From: Methylocystis echinoides
Lineage (GTDB): Bacteria > Pseudomonadota > Alphaproteobacteria > Rhizobiales > Beijerinckiaceae
DNA length: 64,000 bases
Direction: 5' to 3'
Assembly (NCBI RefSeq): GCF_040687965.1
Contig: NZ_CP156084.1
Location: 2,418,501 to 2,482,500, forward strand
The notes under the pieces were generated by a model. The model was not told the DNA's origin. It saw only the letters and a program-made list of their open reading frames with translations, and did not search any database. Both the position numbers and the translations under genes were made by a program. The stretch's first letter is position 1; the number at the start of each line of letters is the position of its first letter. Of the stretch, positions 37,840 through 45,798 are shown one piece after another.

Positions 37840-38320
37840 TGCCCAAATCGCACGTGCCTGTGGTCGTGTGTCGGTCGGCGGGGATCCGGACAAGAGGCCG
37901 GTCAACCGCCCGAGAAAAACCGGCAGCCGGAGGCGAACCGGCGAACTCCGCCCTCAGCGGAGGATCGCGACTTAAAGCAACGACGGACCGGGCTTTTTTG
38001 GTCTCTGTCGGCCCTCCAAAGGTCGGCTTACCGAAGAGGCTTGTCTTTCTTGCCGGGCGTGCGGAAAGGGAAATTCCCCTTCCAATCGATGGCTGATCGG
38101 ATCGAAGCGACATGCGCTTGCGCGCGTGTTCGTCGTCGTCCCGAAAGGCCAACGGCGCATCACCGGATCGTTTAGCGCGCAAGCGCGGCGCGATCCTGGA
38201 TTGCTGGCGCATCGCCGTTCGTCGCGTCTCCACCACGCGCGAGCGAAGGACGTCGTGCATCCGCCGAAGCAACTGGTTCCTGGCGCGCCACGCAGCGCGC
38301 CCTTCGAAGGGGATGCCGCA
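37840..38320 (+). ncRNA. Candidate structured 5' leader (speF-type) of ornithine decarboxylase
   Basis: Alphaproteobacterial ornithine decarboxylase genes commonly carry the speF leader RNA motif (described by Corbino et al. 2005 with other alphaproteobacterial regulatory RNAs). Position, length and gene context fit. I could not verify the covariance consensus by eye. Visible elements are a stem at about 38062-38083 (GGAAAGGG aaat TCCCCTTCC) and GC-rich repeats near 38112-38200. Confidence 0.4.
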
Positions 38321-38324
38321 ATGA
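38112..38324 (+). CDS. Arg-rich upstream ORF (70 codons) overlapping the ornithine decarboxylase start
   Basis: The frame runs from the ATG at 38112 to a TGA at 38322-38324 that overlaps the decarboxylase ATG at 38321 (ATGA). The peptide (MRLRACSSSSRKANGASPDR, LARKRGAILDCWRIAVRR) has about 16 arginines. An SD-like AAGGGG for the decarboxylase lies inside its 3' end. It could be a leader peptide that senses polyamine or ornithine/arginine status, as SpeFL does in enterobacteria, or a chance frame. Confidence 0.35.
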   Translation: MRLRACSSSSRKANGASPDRLARKRGAILDCWRIAVRRVSTTRERRTSCIRRSNWFLARHAARPSKGMPQ

Positions 38325-39466
38325 CCGACCGTATCCACGAATTCCTCGCCGAACGTCGCCGCGCCGGCCGCGACACGGGCCCCTGCCTCGTCGTCGATCT
38401 CGACGTCGTGCGCGAGAACTATCTCGGTTTCGCACGGGCGTTGCCCGACACGCGCGTGTTCTACGCCGTGAAGGCCAATCCGGCGCCTGAAGTGCTGTCG
38501 CTGCTCGCCTCTCTCGGCTCCTGCTTCGACACGGCCTCGGTCGTCGAGATCGAGCAGACGCTCGCCGCCGGCGCGACGCCCGACCGCATCTCCTTCGGCA
38601 ACACGATCAAGAAGGAGCGCGACGTCGCGCGCGCCTATGAGCTCGGCATCCGCCTCTTCGCGGTCGACTGCGTCGAGGAGGTCGAGAAGATCGCGCGCGC
38701 CGCGCCCGGCTCGAAGGTGTTCTGCCGCATTCTCTGCGACGGCTCCGGCGCGGAATGGCCGCTGTCGCGCAAGTTCGGTTGCGTCCCCGAGATGGCGACG
38801 CAGGTGCTGGAGCATGCGCATCGCCTCGGCCTGCAGGCGTACGGCGTCTCGTTCCATGTCGGCTCGCAGCAGACCGACCCGCGCAAGTGGGACGGCGCGC
38901 TGAAGTCGGCGGCGGATATTTTCCGCGACCTCGCGGAGCGCGGAATCACGCTGCAGATGGTCAATCTCGGCGGCGGCTTCCCGACCAAATATCTGAAGAA
39001 CGTGCCGGCGGTGAAGCAATATGGCAACGCGATCTTCCGCGCGCTGTCGAAGCATTTCGGCAACCGCATTCCGGAGACGATCATCGAGCCGGGCCGCGGC
39101 ATGGTCGGCAACGCCGGCGTCATCGAAGCGGAGGTCGTGCTGATCTCGAAGAAGTCGGAAGCCGAAGGCGAACTGCGCTGGGTCTATCTCGACATCGGCA
39201 AGTTCAACGGCCTCGCCGAGACGATCGACGAGATGATCCGCTATCCGATTCGCACGAAGGCGGATGGCGCGCCGACGTCGCCCTGCGTCATCGCCGGGCC
39301 GAGCTGCGATTCGGTCGACGTTCTCTATGAGAAGGCGCCCTATCACCTGCCGGTGTCGCTCGAGATCGGCGCGAAGGTGCTGATCGAGGGGACGGGGGCC
39401 TATACGACCACCTATTCGGCGGTCGGCTTCAACGGCTTCCCGCCGCTCGAGACCTTCATCATCTGA
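38321..39466 (+). CDS. Ornithine decarboxylase, PLP-dependent family III (alanine-racemase fold)
   Basis: Starting at the ATG at 38321 (MTDRIHEFLAERRRAGRDTG) the protein has 381 residues. The PLP lysine is K51 in FYAVKANPAPEVL. HVGSQQTDPRKW, GGGFPTKYL and IIEPGRGMVGNAG form the phosphate and substrate site. The conserved C329 in GPSCDSVDVLYE lies near the substrate in eukaryotic-type decarboxylases. The enzyme makes putrescine from ornithine; some alphaproteobacterial relatives also use lysine. The genomic setting (long leader) fits the speF-named alphaproteobacterial gene. A strong hairpin follows at 39478. Confidence 0.92.
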   Translation: MTDRIHEFLAERRRAGRDTGPCLVVDLDVVRENYLGFARALPDTRVFYAVKANPAPEVLSLLASLGSCFDTASVVEIEQTLAAGATPDRISFGNTIKKERDVARAYELGIRLFAVDCVEEVEKIARAAPGSKVFCRILCDGSGAEWPLSRKFGCVPEMATQVLEHAHRLGLQAYGVSFHVGSQQTDPRKWDGALKSAADIFRDLAERGITLQMVNLGGGFPTKYLKNVPAVKQYGNAIFRALSKHFGNRIPETIIEPGRGMVGNAGVIEAEVVLISKKSEAEGELRWVYLDIGKFNGLAETIDEMIRYPIRTKADGAPTSPCVIAGPSCDSVDVLYEKAPYHLPVSLEIGAKVLIEGTGAYTTTYSAVGFNGFPPLETFII

Positions 39467-39477
39467 GCGGGTCTCCG

Positions 39478-39501
39478 CCCTCTCCCGCAAGCGGGAGAGG
39501 G
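39478..39501 (+). terminator. 11-bp perfect hairpin after ornithine decarboxylase
   Basis: CCCTCTCCCGC (39478-39488) pairs with GCGGGAGAGGG (39491-39501) around AA, 11 bp after the stop. No T-tract follows, so it may act as a transcript stabiliser or belong to a repeat family rather than being an intrinsic terminator. Confidence 0.55.
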
Positions 39502-39593
39502 AATGAATAGCTCTCCCTGTAACCAGCCCCGTACGGCGGGCGCGTTCGACGCGCCAGGCGCGAGGGTCGCTTGTCCTCTCGAAGGAGGAACAG

Positions 39594-40178
39594 ATGACCT
39601 TTGAACTTGCCTTCTCCCACCCCGTCGCCGCCGCGCCCGTCCGGCCGCTGCGGCGCGCCTTTGAAATCCTCGACGAGACCGCCGTGGACATTCCGGCGCG
39701 CGAGGCGCTGCTCGATTCGGCTTTCGGGCCGGCGCGTTTTCTCAAGACCTGCGAGCGGCTGCGCGACGGGCGCACGCCGGCGCCGGGCCTCGCGCGCGTC
39801 GCCAAGGACGACGAGGGCGAACTCATCGCCACCATTCGCCTGTGGCCGATCCTTGCCGGCGGCCGCCCTGCGCTGCTCTTGGGGCCGGTTGCGGTCGCCG
39901 AGCATGCGCGTTCGCTCGGGCTCGGCGCCGCGATGATTCGCGACTCGCTCGCGCGCGCCGAGGCGCTCGGACATCGCGCCGTGCTGCTCGTCGGCGATGC
40001 GCCCTATTATCGCCGCTTCGGCTTTGAGCGCCGGTTTACCGAGGAGCTGACCCTGCCGGGGCCGGTGGAGCGGGCGCGCTTTCTGGGTCTGGAGCTCGCG
40101 CCCGGCGCGCTCGCGGGCGCGAGGGGCCGCGTCACGGCGGCGGCGGTTGCGCCGATTGCGTTGCCGAGAGCGGCGTGA
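39594..40178 (+). CDS. GNAT family N-acetyltransferase
   Basis: The ATG at 39594 follows an AAGGAGGAACAG ribosome site. The 194-residue protein shows the acetyl-CoA signature in LLGPVAVAEHARSLGLGAAM (the Q/RxxGxG/A loop) and the beta-5 segment AVLLVGDAPYYRRFGFERRF. The N-terminus adds a helical extension. The YhbS-type pattern (GDAPYYxRFGF) suggests a small-molecule or peptide acetyltransferase; the substrate is unknown. It lies 127 bp after the decarboxylase gene. Confidence 0.85.
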   Translation: MTFELAFSHPVAAAPVRPLRRAFEILDETAVDIPAREALLDSAFGPARFLKTCERLRDGRTPAPGLARVAKDDEGELIATIRLWPILAGGRPALLLGPVAVAEHARSLGLGAAMIRDSLARAEALGHRAVLLVGDAPYYRRFGFERRFTEELTLPGPVERARFLGLELAPGALAGARGRVTAAAVAPIALPRAA

Positions 40179-40229
40179 CGCGTCGCGCTGGGGGAGGGGG
40201 AGACGATCCGCCTTCCCCGTGACAAGGCG

Positions 40230-40835
40230 CTAGAAAATCCCCAGCGCGTAGCGCGACAGCGGGAAGGCGAGCGCGGCGCCGAGCGCCACGCCGGCGACGA
40301 CGTCGCTCGGATAATGATGGGCCGTGGCGACGCGCGACCAGGCCATCGACAGCACCAGAACAAGGGCGGAGACGGTCATCGCCGGCCAGGCGAGGATGAT
40401 CGGCGCCAGCACCCCGGTGATTGTCATGGCGTGTCCGCTCGGGAAGGAATGCTCGTCGAGCGTCTTCAAGAGCGAAGGCAGGCGCGCGTCGACATGGAAA
40501 GGACGCTTGCGGCAAAAGCGGCGCTTGATGATCGGATAGAGACTATGCAGCAACGCGGCGTTGATCCCGGCGAGGACGACCACGCGCCAGCCCTGCACGC
40601 CCATTCCGCAAAAGACGATGGCGAGCAGGATCGGGTAGATCCAGCCATTGCCGAGTTTGCTCACGCCGATCGCGAGCGGGCGGATCGCACGCGGCCGGGC
40701 CGAGCGGGAAAAGAGATGAACCGCCGCGAGATCGGCGTCGAGAAGCCGTTGGAGCCATCGGCCCTGAAGGCCGGTTTGCGGGAAGGATGACGCGTCGCGC
40801 GTCAGCTTCGCCGACCAATCCGTCGTAAACGCCAT
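40230..40835 (-). CDS. PAP2-family membrane phosphatase
   Basis: The 201-residue polytopic protein has the three PAP2 motifs: KRRFCRKRPF (motif 1), SFPSGHAMT (motif 2) and SRVATAHHYPSDVVAG (motif 3). Membrane segments surround them (IYPILLAIVFCGMGVQGW, VVVLAGINAALLHSLYPI, MTVSALVLVLSMAW). Family members dephosphorylate phosphatidic acid, undecaprenyl diphosphate or lipid A at the periplasmic face; the substrate is not clear here. It is convergent with the GNAT gene. Confidence 0.9.
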   Translation of the reverse strand: MAFTTDWSAKLTRDASSFPQTGLQGRWLQRLLDADLAAVHLFSRSARPRAIRPLAIGVSKLGNGWIYPILLAIVFCGMGVQGWRVVVLAGINAALLHSLYPIIKRRFCRKRPFHVDARLPSLLKTLDEHSFPSGHAMTITGVLAPIILAWPAMTVSALVLVLSMAWSRVATAHHYPSDVVAGVALGAALAFPLSRYALGIF

Positions 40836-40949
40836 GACGCAAGGCTAGGTGCCCTGCGCTGCGTTTTCGCGACGGAGAGGCTGCGGTTCAATGACGGTTA
40901 CATGGACGCGATGTAACGGGCGGATGATGTTTCGATGACAGCTGAGCCG

Positions 40950-42764
40950 TCAAATTGCCCGCGTCGCCTCGCGCAGCCATCTCCGCGTCCTGGCGTCGAC
41001 GAGCGGCGACAGCGTCTTGCGCACATGGGCGTGATAGGCGTTGAGCCAGGCGATTTCTTCCGCGCTCATCAATCTGGCGTCGACGCAGTTGAGATCGAAA
41101 GGCGCGAGCGTGATGGTCTCGAAGCCGTACATGTCACGTTCGGCGCCGGCGATCTCCCTCGTCTCGACGATAACGAGATTTTCCAGGCGAATTCCATATT
41201 CGCCCGCGCGGTAATATCCGGGCTCGTTCGAGAGAATCATGCCCGGCTGCAGCGGCGTCGTTCCGAGCTTCGAAATGCGCTGCGGCCCCTCGTGCACGGA
41301 GAGATAGGCGCCGACGCCATGGCCGACGCCATGATCGAAGTCGAGGCCCGCTTCCCAGAGCGGACGGCGCGCGAAGGCGTCGAGCTGCGCGCCGGACGCG
41401 CCTTTCGGAAACACGGCGCGCGCAATGGCGATGTGGCCTTTCAGAACGCGGGTAAAGTGATCCTTCAGCTGCCTGGAGGCGCGGCCGACGACGACCGTGC
41501 GGGTGACGTCCGTGGTGCCGTCGAGATATTGCGCGCCGCTGTCGACGAGATAGACGCCCTTGCCGATCTTGAGATTGCTCTTTTCCGTGACGCGATAATG
41601 CGGGATCGCCGCATGTTCGCTAAAGGCGGAGATCGTCGGAAAGGAGATGTCGCGCAGCGCGCCGGTCTCGCGGCGGAACGTTTCCAGCGCCTCGGCGGCG
41701 GTGATTTCAGTTAGGCCGCCCTTTGGCGCGGCCTCGGCGAACCAGGCCAGAAAACGCGTCAGCGCCGCGCCGTCGCGAATATGCGCGGCGCGCGCGCCGG
41801 CGAGCTCCGCCTTGTTTTTGACCGCCTTCAGCAAGGCGGCGGGATCGTCGGCGACGCGCGCCTTGCCGCCGGCCTCTCGCAGCGCCTCGATAAGCTTCAC
41901 GGGCGCCGTTGCGGCGTCGAAGAGCACGGCGTCGCCGCGCTTTCCGGCGTCGATCATATCGTCGATGAGCGCTGCGGGCGGCTGCACGGAGAGGAGCTTC
42001 TCTAGGGCGGCGCGCGTCCTGGCGTCGAGTTTGGCGTCGTCGATATAGAGCCGCGGCGCGCCGTCTTTCGGCAGCAGCGCGAAACACAGCGCGATCGGCG
42101 TATGCGCGACGTCGGCGCCGCGAATGTTGAAGGCCCAGCAGATGGCGTGCGGGTCCGACATGAGCATCGCGTCGGCGCCCTTGAGGCTCCCGCGCAGCTT
42201 CTTGATCTTCGCCGCCGCCGTCTCGCCGGCGTAGCGTTGCGGCTGCAGCGAGACGGGACCAACGGGCTCGGGCGGGCGATCGGTCCAGAGCGCGTCGATC
42301 GGATTGCGCTCCAGCGGCACGAGTTCGATGCGCTTTGCCTCCGCCGCCTTGGCGAAGCGCTCGATCTGCCCGCTCGTATGCACCCAGGGGTCATAGCCGA
42401 TGCGCGCGCCCTCGCGCCCCTGCGCCGAGAGCCATTGCGCGGGCGAGGTCTCCGCAATGTCGATGGGCTTGAAGATCCGGCCGTCAATCTCGTGACGCAC
42501 CTGGATCACGTACCGGCCGTCAATGAAAATCGCCGCTTCCTTCGCGAGGACGACGGCGAAGCCGGCCGAACCGGTGAAGCCGGTGAGCCAGGCGAGCCGC
42601 TCGGCGCTTTTCGGGACATATTCGTTCTGATGCGCGTCGGCGCGCGGCAGCAGATAGCCGTCGAGGTTCTGGCGCTTCAGCTCGGCGCGCAGCGCGGCGA
42701 CGCGCGCGGCGCTGTCCTCGGACGAGCTGGCGTCGGCGAAGGATTGAAATTTTGCTTCGAACAT
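40950..42764 (-). CDS. pepP: Xaa-Pro aminopeptidase (M24B, aminopeptidase P, large form)
   Basis: The 604-residue protein matches the three-domain aminopeptidase P, with two creatinase-like N-terminal domains (LRAELKRQNLDGYLLPRADA; AAIFIDGRYVIQVRHEI) and a C-terminal pita-bread domain. The dinuclear metal ligands appear in YLVDSGAQYLDGTTDVTRTV (two Asp), HGVGAYLSVHEGPQ (His), MILSNEPGYY (Glu) and YGIRLENLVIVE (Glu). It removes the N-terminal residue before proline. E. coli PepP is about 440 residues; this longer form is common in alphaproteobacteria and eukaryotes. Confidence 0.92.
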   Translation of the reverse strand: MFEAKFQSFADASSSEDSAARVAALRAELKRQNLDGYLLPRADAHQNEYVPKSAERLAWLTGFTGSAGFAVVLAKEAAIFIDGRYVIQVRHEIDGRIFKPIDIAETSPAQWLSAQGREGARIGYDPWVHTSGQIERFAKAAEAKRIELVPLERNPIDALWTDRPPEPVGPVSLQPQRYAGETAAAKIKKLRGSLKGADAMLMSDPHAICWAFNIRGADVAHTPIALCFALLPKDGAPRLYIDDAKLDARTRAALEKLLSVQPPAALIDDMIDAGKRGDAVLFDAATAPVKLIEALREAGGKARVADDPAALLKAVKNKAELAGARAAHIRDGAALTRFLAWFAEAAPKGGLTEITAAEALETFRRETGALRDISFPTISAFSEHAAIPHYRVTEKSNLKIGKGVYLVDSGAQYLDGTTDVTRTVVVGRASRQLKDHFTRVLKGHIAIARAVFPKGASGAQLDAFARRPLWEAGLDFDHGVGHGVGAYLSVHEGPQRISKLGTTPLQPGMILSNEPGYYRAGEYGIRLENLVIVETREIAGAERDMYGFETITLAPFDLNCVDARLMSAEEIAWLNAYHAHVRKTLSPLVDARTRRWLREATRAI

Positions 42765-42802
42765 GGAGCAAAGCTAGTCCGCGTGGCGGCGAACGGCAAC
42801 CG

Positions 42803-43588
42803 CTATGCCGCCGCCAGCCTGCGGCTCCATGAGGGCGCGTAGCGCAGGCACAGGCCGCCGATCGGCGTCGCCAGCCCAGACACGATGCTGATGTCGCGCC
42901 AGCGCGGATAAGAGGGCGGCAGCGCCTGCAGCGCAAGGCCGACGGCCGTGAGAAAATCTGATTCCTGCGCAAAATCATGCGCGCCGAATTCGCAAACGGC
43001 GTCCGCGCCGCTTTCGGCGCCGTCGAGCAGCGTCTCGATCATCGGAACGGCCCAGGGCGCGCGCTCGAGGATGCGGCGGACGGCGGCGGCGTCCGGCGCC
43101 GATACGCGCCAGCGCAGCGGCGCGTCGTTGAGGCGCGCCGCTTCGTTCTCGCTCACGAGATCGGGCCGCGCCTGCAACTCGCGGCCGGCGATGGAGAGGC
43201 AGGCCGCCGGGTGGTGCCGCCAGTCGTCGAGCGACCCGAGCCAGATCGCCGATTGCTGATGCAGCCGGCCGACGCCCCGCTCGCCGTCCTCGGGACGAAA
43301 GCGCGCCCGCATGAAGGCCATGCAGGCGCCGATGGCCCGCGCCACGAGACAGCCGTCGCCGCGCGCGTCGATGTCGATCGCGTCAGGCTCGAAACGGCGC
43401 AGCTCGGTCAGACGCAAGGGCGAGAGAAAGGGGTCCCATGCCGGATCGAGGCCTCTGGAGCGGCGGGTGATCGCATAACCCGCGGAGGCCGGGACGCGGC
43501 GATCCTCGCCTTCCGCGAGCTTGCCGTAATGCAGGCGATGGAAGCACAGGACGTTCGTCTCGTCGCCCGCCGGCACGCCCGTCGTCAT
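42803..43588 (-). CDS. Uncharacterised 261-residue protein in operon with a P-loop GTPase (GAP1-N-like?)
   Basis: I choose the ATG at 43588 with GAGGG upstream; a GTG at 43603 is also open. No membrane span or signal is seen. The N-terminus VLCFHRLHYGKLAEGEDRRV and PASAGYAITRRSRGLDPAWD, then GVGRLHQQSAIWLGSLDDW, loosely recall the first domain of GTPase-associated proteins of the GAP1-N kind (start with an xxxHYG-type strand, a RSxGL turn and a later RxGRxxxQSA element). This resemblance is by eye only. It follows the GTPase gene by 54 bp, same strand, and precedes pepP. Confidence 0.6.
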   Translation of the reverse strand: MTTGVPAGDETNVLCFHRLHYGKLAEGEDRRVPASAGYAITRRSRGLDPAWDPFLSPLRLTELRRFEPDAIDIDARGDGCLVARAIGACMAFMRARFRPEDGERGVGRLHQQSAIWLGSLDDWRHHPAACLSIAGRELQARPDLVSENEAARLNDAPLRWRVSAPDAAAVRRILERAPWAVPMIETLLDGAESGADAVCEFGAHDFAQESDFLTAVGLALQALPPSYPRWRDISIVSGLATPIGGLCLRYAPSWSRRLAAA

Positions 43589-43642
43589 CACCCGAACCCT
43601 CACTAAAGTCTTTTCGCTATAGGAGAAATTAGGAGGGTTTTC

Positions 43643-44638
43643 TTAAGCAAGAATTGAGAAGGCGGATTTTTCTTCCGTCCGTGCATCGAGTTGCGCGTGG
43701 GAGAAGGTGAAGGCGCTGTCGAGCCCGAGCGCCGCGTAAAGGATCGGCTCGGCGGTGAGGAAAGGGCGCCAATATTCGCTGTAGGCGCGGTGGCCCTCGA
43801 TCCCGGCGCGGCGGAAGCGGCGCTCGCCCGGCTGATGCGGGTCCATATTCGGGTTCTGGAAGCGTTTGGTGAAGCCGTAGGCGGAGCAGACCGTATAGCG
43901 CACGGAGACGCCGCCGCCCGGTTGCTCCAAGGCCCGCAGGCGGTCGAGCCATGGCGCGGCGCGCAGCGATTTGCGCAGCACATGCAGGGCGATCGCCGGA
44001 TCGCACGCGTAAGTGAAGGCGCTGGGGCCGAGCCGCGTGAACAGCCGCTCATATTGCGAAAAAACGACGACCACGCGCTTGAGCTTCCTGCCCTTCGTGA
44101 GCGCCATCCGATCGATGAGCCGCGACAGCGCGCCGGTCCAGGCGGAATCTTCGAGCCGGACCAGCGGCAGCACAATCACGAGCGCTTCCGATTCCAGAAG
44201 CTGGCGGGCGAGTTTCGCCTTGACGTCGTTCAAAATCGCGACCGCGCCGCCGTCGGGCGGCACGGCGATCTCGCCAGCCGAGTCGACGACCTCGAGAAGC
44301 CACGGCCCGCGCGTGACGACCTCCGGCGGGGCCTCGCCGTTCACGGACAGGCGGAAATAATATTCGTAAGTGTTGAGCGTGTCGGTAGCGACGCCGCCCT
44401 CCGCAAAATCGTGCTTGAGGCGCTCATAGTCGCCCTCGTCGATCGAGAAGAGGTCGGCGCGTTTGAGGTCGGCCGGTTCGGCCGCAAATTCGGCCTGGGA
44501 GATCGCCTGCAGCGAGGGACGCAAACGCGGGGAATAGCCGAAAGCGCTCTGCGCCACGCAATCGGTGAGCGAGGCGAGCAGCGACGACTTGCCGCCTTTC
44601 TTCGGCCCAACCAGACAAATGGCGACTTTCTCGGTCAT
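43643..44638 (-). CDS. Predicted P-loop GTPase with atypical G4 motif
   Basis: I use the ATG at 44638 (MTEKVAICLVGPKKGGKSSL); an upstream start at 44707 is open but lacks homology-like sequence. The 331-residue protein has Walker A GPKKGGKSS (residues 11-19) and a G3 motif DSAG at 119-122 (LLEVVDSAGEIAVPPD). Where NKxD is expected it has FSQYERLF (194-197). The family thus looks like a TRAFAC-type GTPase of the conflict-system class rather than a translation factor. No membrane span is visible. It heads an operon with the 261-residue protein; it is divergent from prmA. Confidence 0.72.
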   Translation of the reverse strand: MTEKVAICLVGPKKGGKSSLLASLTDCVAQSAFGYSPRLRPSLQAISQAEFAAEPADLKRADLFSIDEGDYERLKHDFAEGGVATDTLNTYEYYFRLSVNGEAPPEVVTRGPWLLEVVDSAGEIAVPPDGGAVAILNDVKAKLARQLLESEALVIVLPLVRLEDSAWTGALSRLIDRMALTKGRKLKRVVVVFSQYERLFTRLGPSAFTYACDPAIALHVLRKSLRAAPWLDRLRALEQPGGGVSVRYTVCSAYGFTKRFQNPNMDPHQPGERRFRRAGIEGHRAYSEYWRPFLTAEPILYAALGLDSAFTFSHAQLDARTEEKSAFSILA

Positions 44639-44746
44639 TGGCGCTCCCTTGCGACGCGGGACCATACAGGGCGCAAGCGGCGCAGGAAAGGCGCGGAAAG
44701 GGTCCAAAAGGTGACGGCCGGCGCCACTCTATGCTAAGCGCGCGGC

Positions 44747-45670
44747 ATGCTCGAAGGCCTCCCCCCCAATGGCGCCAGCCATGTGCTGCGCCTCTCCTGC
44801 GACGAACGCCGCGCCCGCGCCGTCGCCGACATCATCGTCGAGACGTTCGACCCCACGGAAACCGCCGCCGGCGCCTTCGAGGTGGACGACGGCCCGGTCT
44901 GGGGCGTCGAGGTCTATTTCGCCGAGGCGCCGGACCAGGACGATATCCGCGCGCTCATCGAGGCGGTCAGCGACGCCGAGACCGCGGCGCGCGCCGAATT
45001 CGCCGAAATCGCCAAGGAAGACTGGGTGCAGAAGTCGCTCGCCGGCCTCGAGCCGGTGCGCGCCGGCCGTGTGCTGGTGCATGGCGCGCATGACCGCCCG
45101 CGGCTGAAGCCCAATGACATTGGCGTCGAGATCGAGGCGGCGCTGGCCTTCGGCACGGGCCATCACGGCACGACGCTCGGCTGCCTGCGGGCGCTCGACA
45201 GAGTCACCAAGCGCCGGAGGCCGCGGCGCGTGCTCGACGTCGGCACGGGCACCGGCGTGCTCGCCATCGCCGCCGCCAAGCTCCTGCGTCAGACCGTCGC
45301 CTGCGGCGACATCGATCCGGTGGCCGTCGCCACCGCCCGCGCCAACGCAGTCGCCAATGGCGCGGTCGCCTTCGTGCAGCCGGTGGTGGCGACGGGATTG
45401 CGCCACCCGGCCATGGCCGGGCGCTACGATCTGATCTTCGCCAATATCCTCGCCAAGCCGTTGCGGCTGCTCGCGCCGTCGATCGCCGCCGCCGCCGCGC
45501 CGGATGCGGAGCTGGTCGTCTCAGGCCTGCTGGCGCGGGACGTCCCCGGCGTCCTTTCGGCCTATCGCGCGCAGGGTTTTTTCCTCGCCGAGCGCGAAGA
45601 TATCGACGGCTGGGCGACGCTGGCGCTGCGCCGGGGCGGGGCTTGTCCGTCTTTGTCGCGGTGGCGCTGA
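44747..45670 (+). CDS. prmA: Ribosomal protein L11 methyltransferase PrmA
   Basis: The 307-residue SAM-dependent enzyme trimethylates ribosomal protein L11. The N-terminal L11-binding domain is followed by the class I methyltransferase with PrmA-specific EAALAFGTGHHGTTLGCLR, SAM motif I RVLDVGTGTGVLAIAAAKL, the acidic loop CGDIDPVAVATARANA and catalytic-region IFANILAKPLRLLAP. Length is normal. It separates the GTPase operon from the 733-residue membrane protein and is not obviously related to them. Confidence 0.93.
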   Translation: MLEGLPPNGASHVLRLSCDERRARAVADIIVETFDPTETAAGAFEVDDGPVWGVEVYFAEAPDQDDIRALIEAVSDAETAARAEFAEIAKEDWVQKSLAGLEPVRAGRVLVHGAHDRPRLKPNDIGVEIEAALAFGTGHHGTTLGCLRALDRVTKRRRPRRVLDVGTGTGVLAIAAAKLLRQTVACGDIDPVAVATARANAVANGAVAFVQPVVATGLRHPAMAGRYDLIFANILAKPLRLLAPSIAAAAAPDAELVVSGLLARDVPGVLSAYRAQGFFLAEREDIDGWATLALRRGGACPSLSRWR

Positions 45671-45798
45671 CGTCGCGCTGGCGCCCTTCTGCTTCGAGGC
45701 CCCGGCTGCGCCGCTCCTCAACGTGAGGGTGCCTTACTTGCAGCACTGACTCATCCGAGCGGGCGCGTCTCGAATGACGAGGCCGCGCCGCGGTCGTC

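Larger units (their letters stand above)
37619..38320. other. 702-bp intergenic region holding the ornithine decarboxylase leader
   Basis: The region is long for this genome. It contains a putative sigma-70 promoter (37806-37833), several hairpins including one at about 38062-38083, and an Arg-rich upstream ORF (38112-38324). Nothing else coding is credible; the minus-strand frames crossing it are shadows of the decarboxylase gene. Confidence 0.6.

Noticed and set aside
37667-39835. Minus-strand 722-codon open frame
   Set aside because: It is antisense to the ornithine decarboxylase gene and has no recognisable domain; the plus-strand product has the PLP lysine and other active-site motifs.
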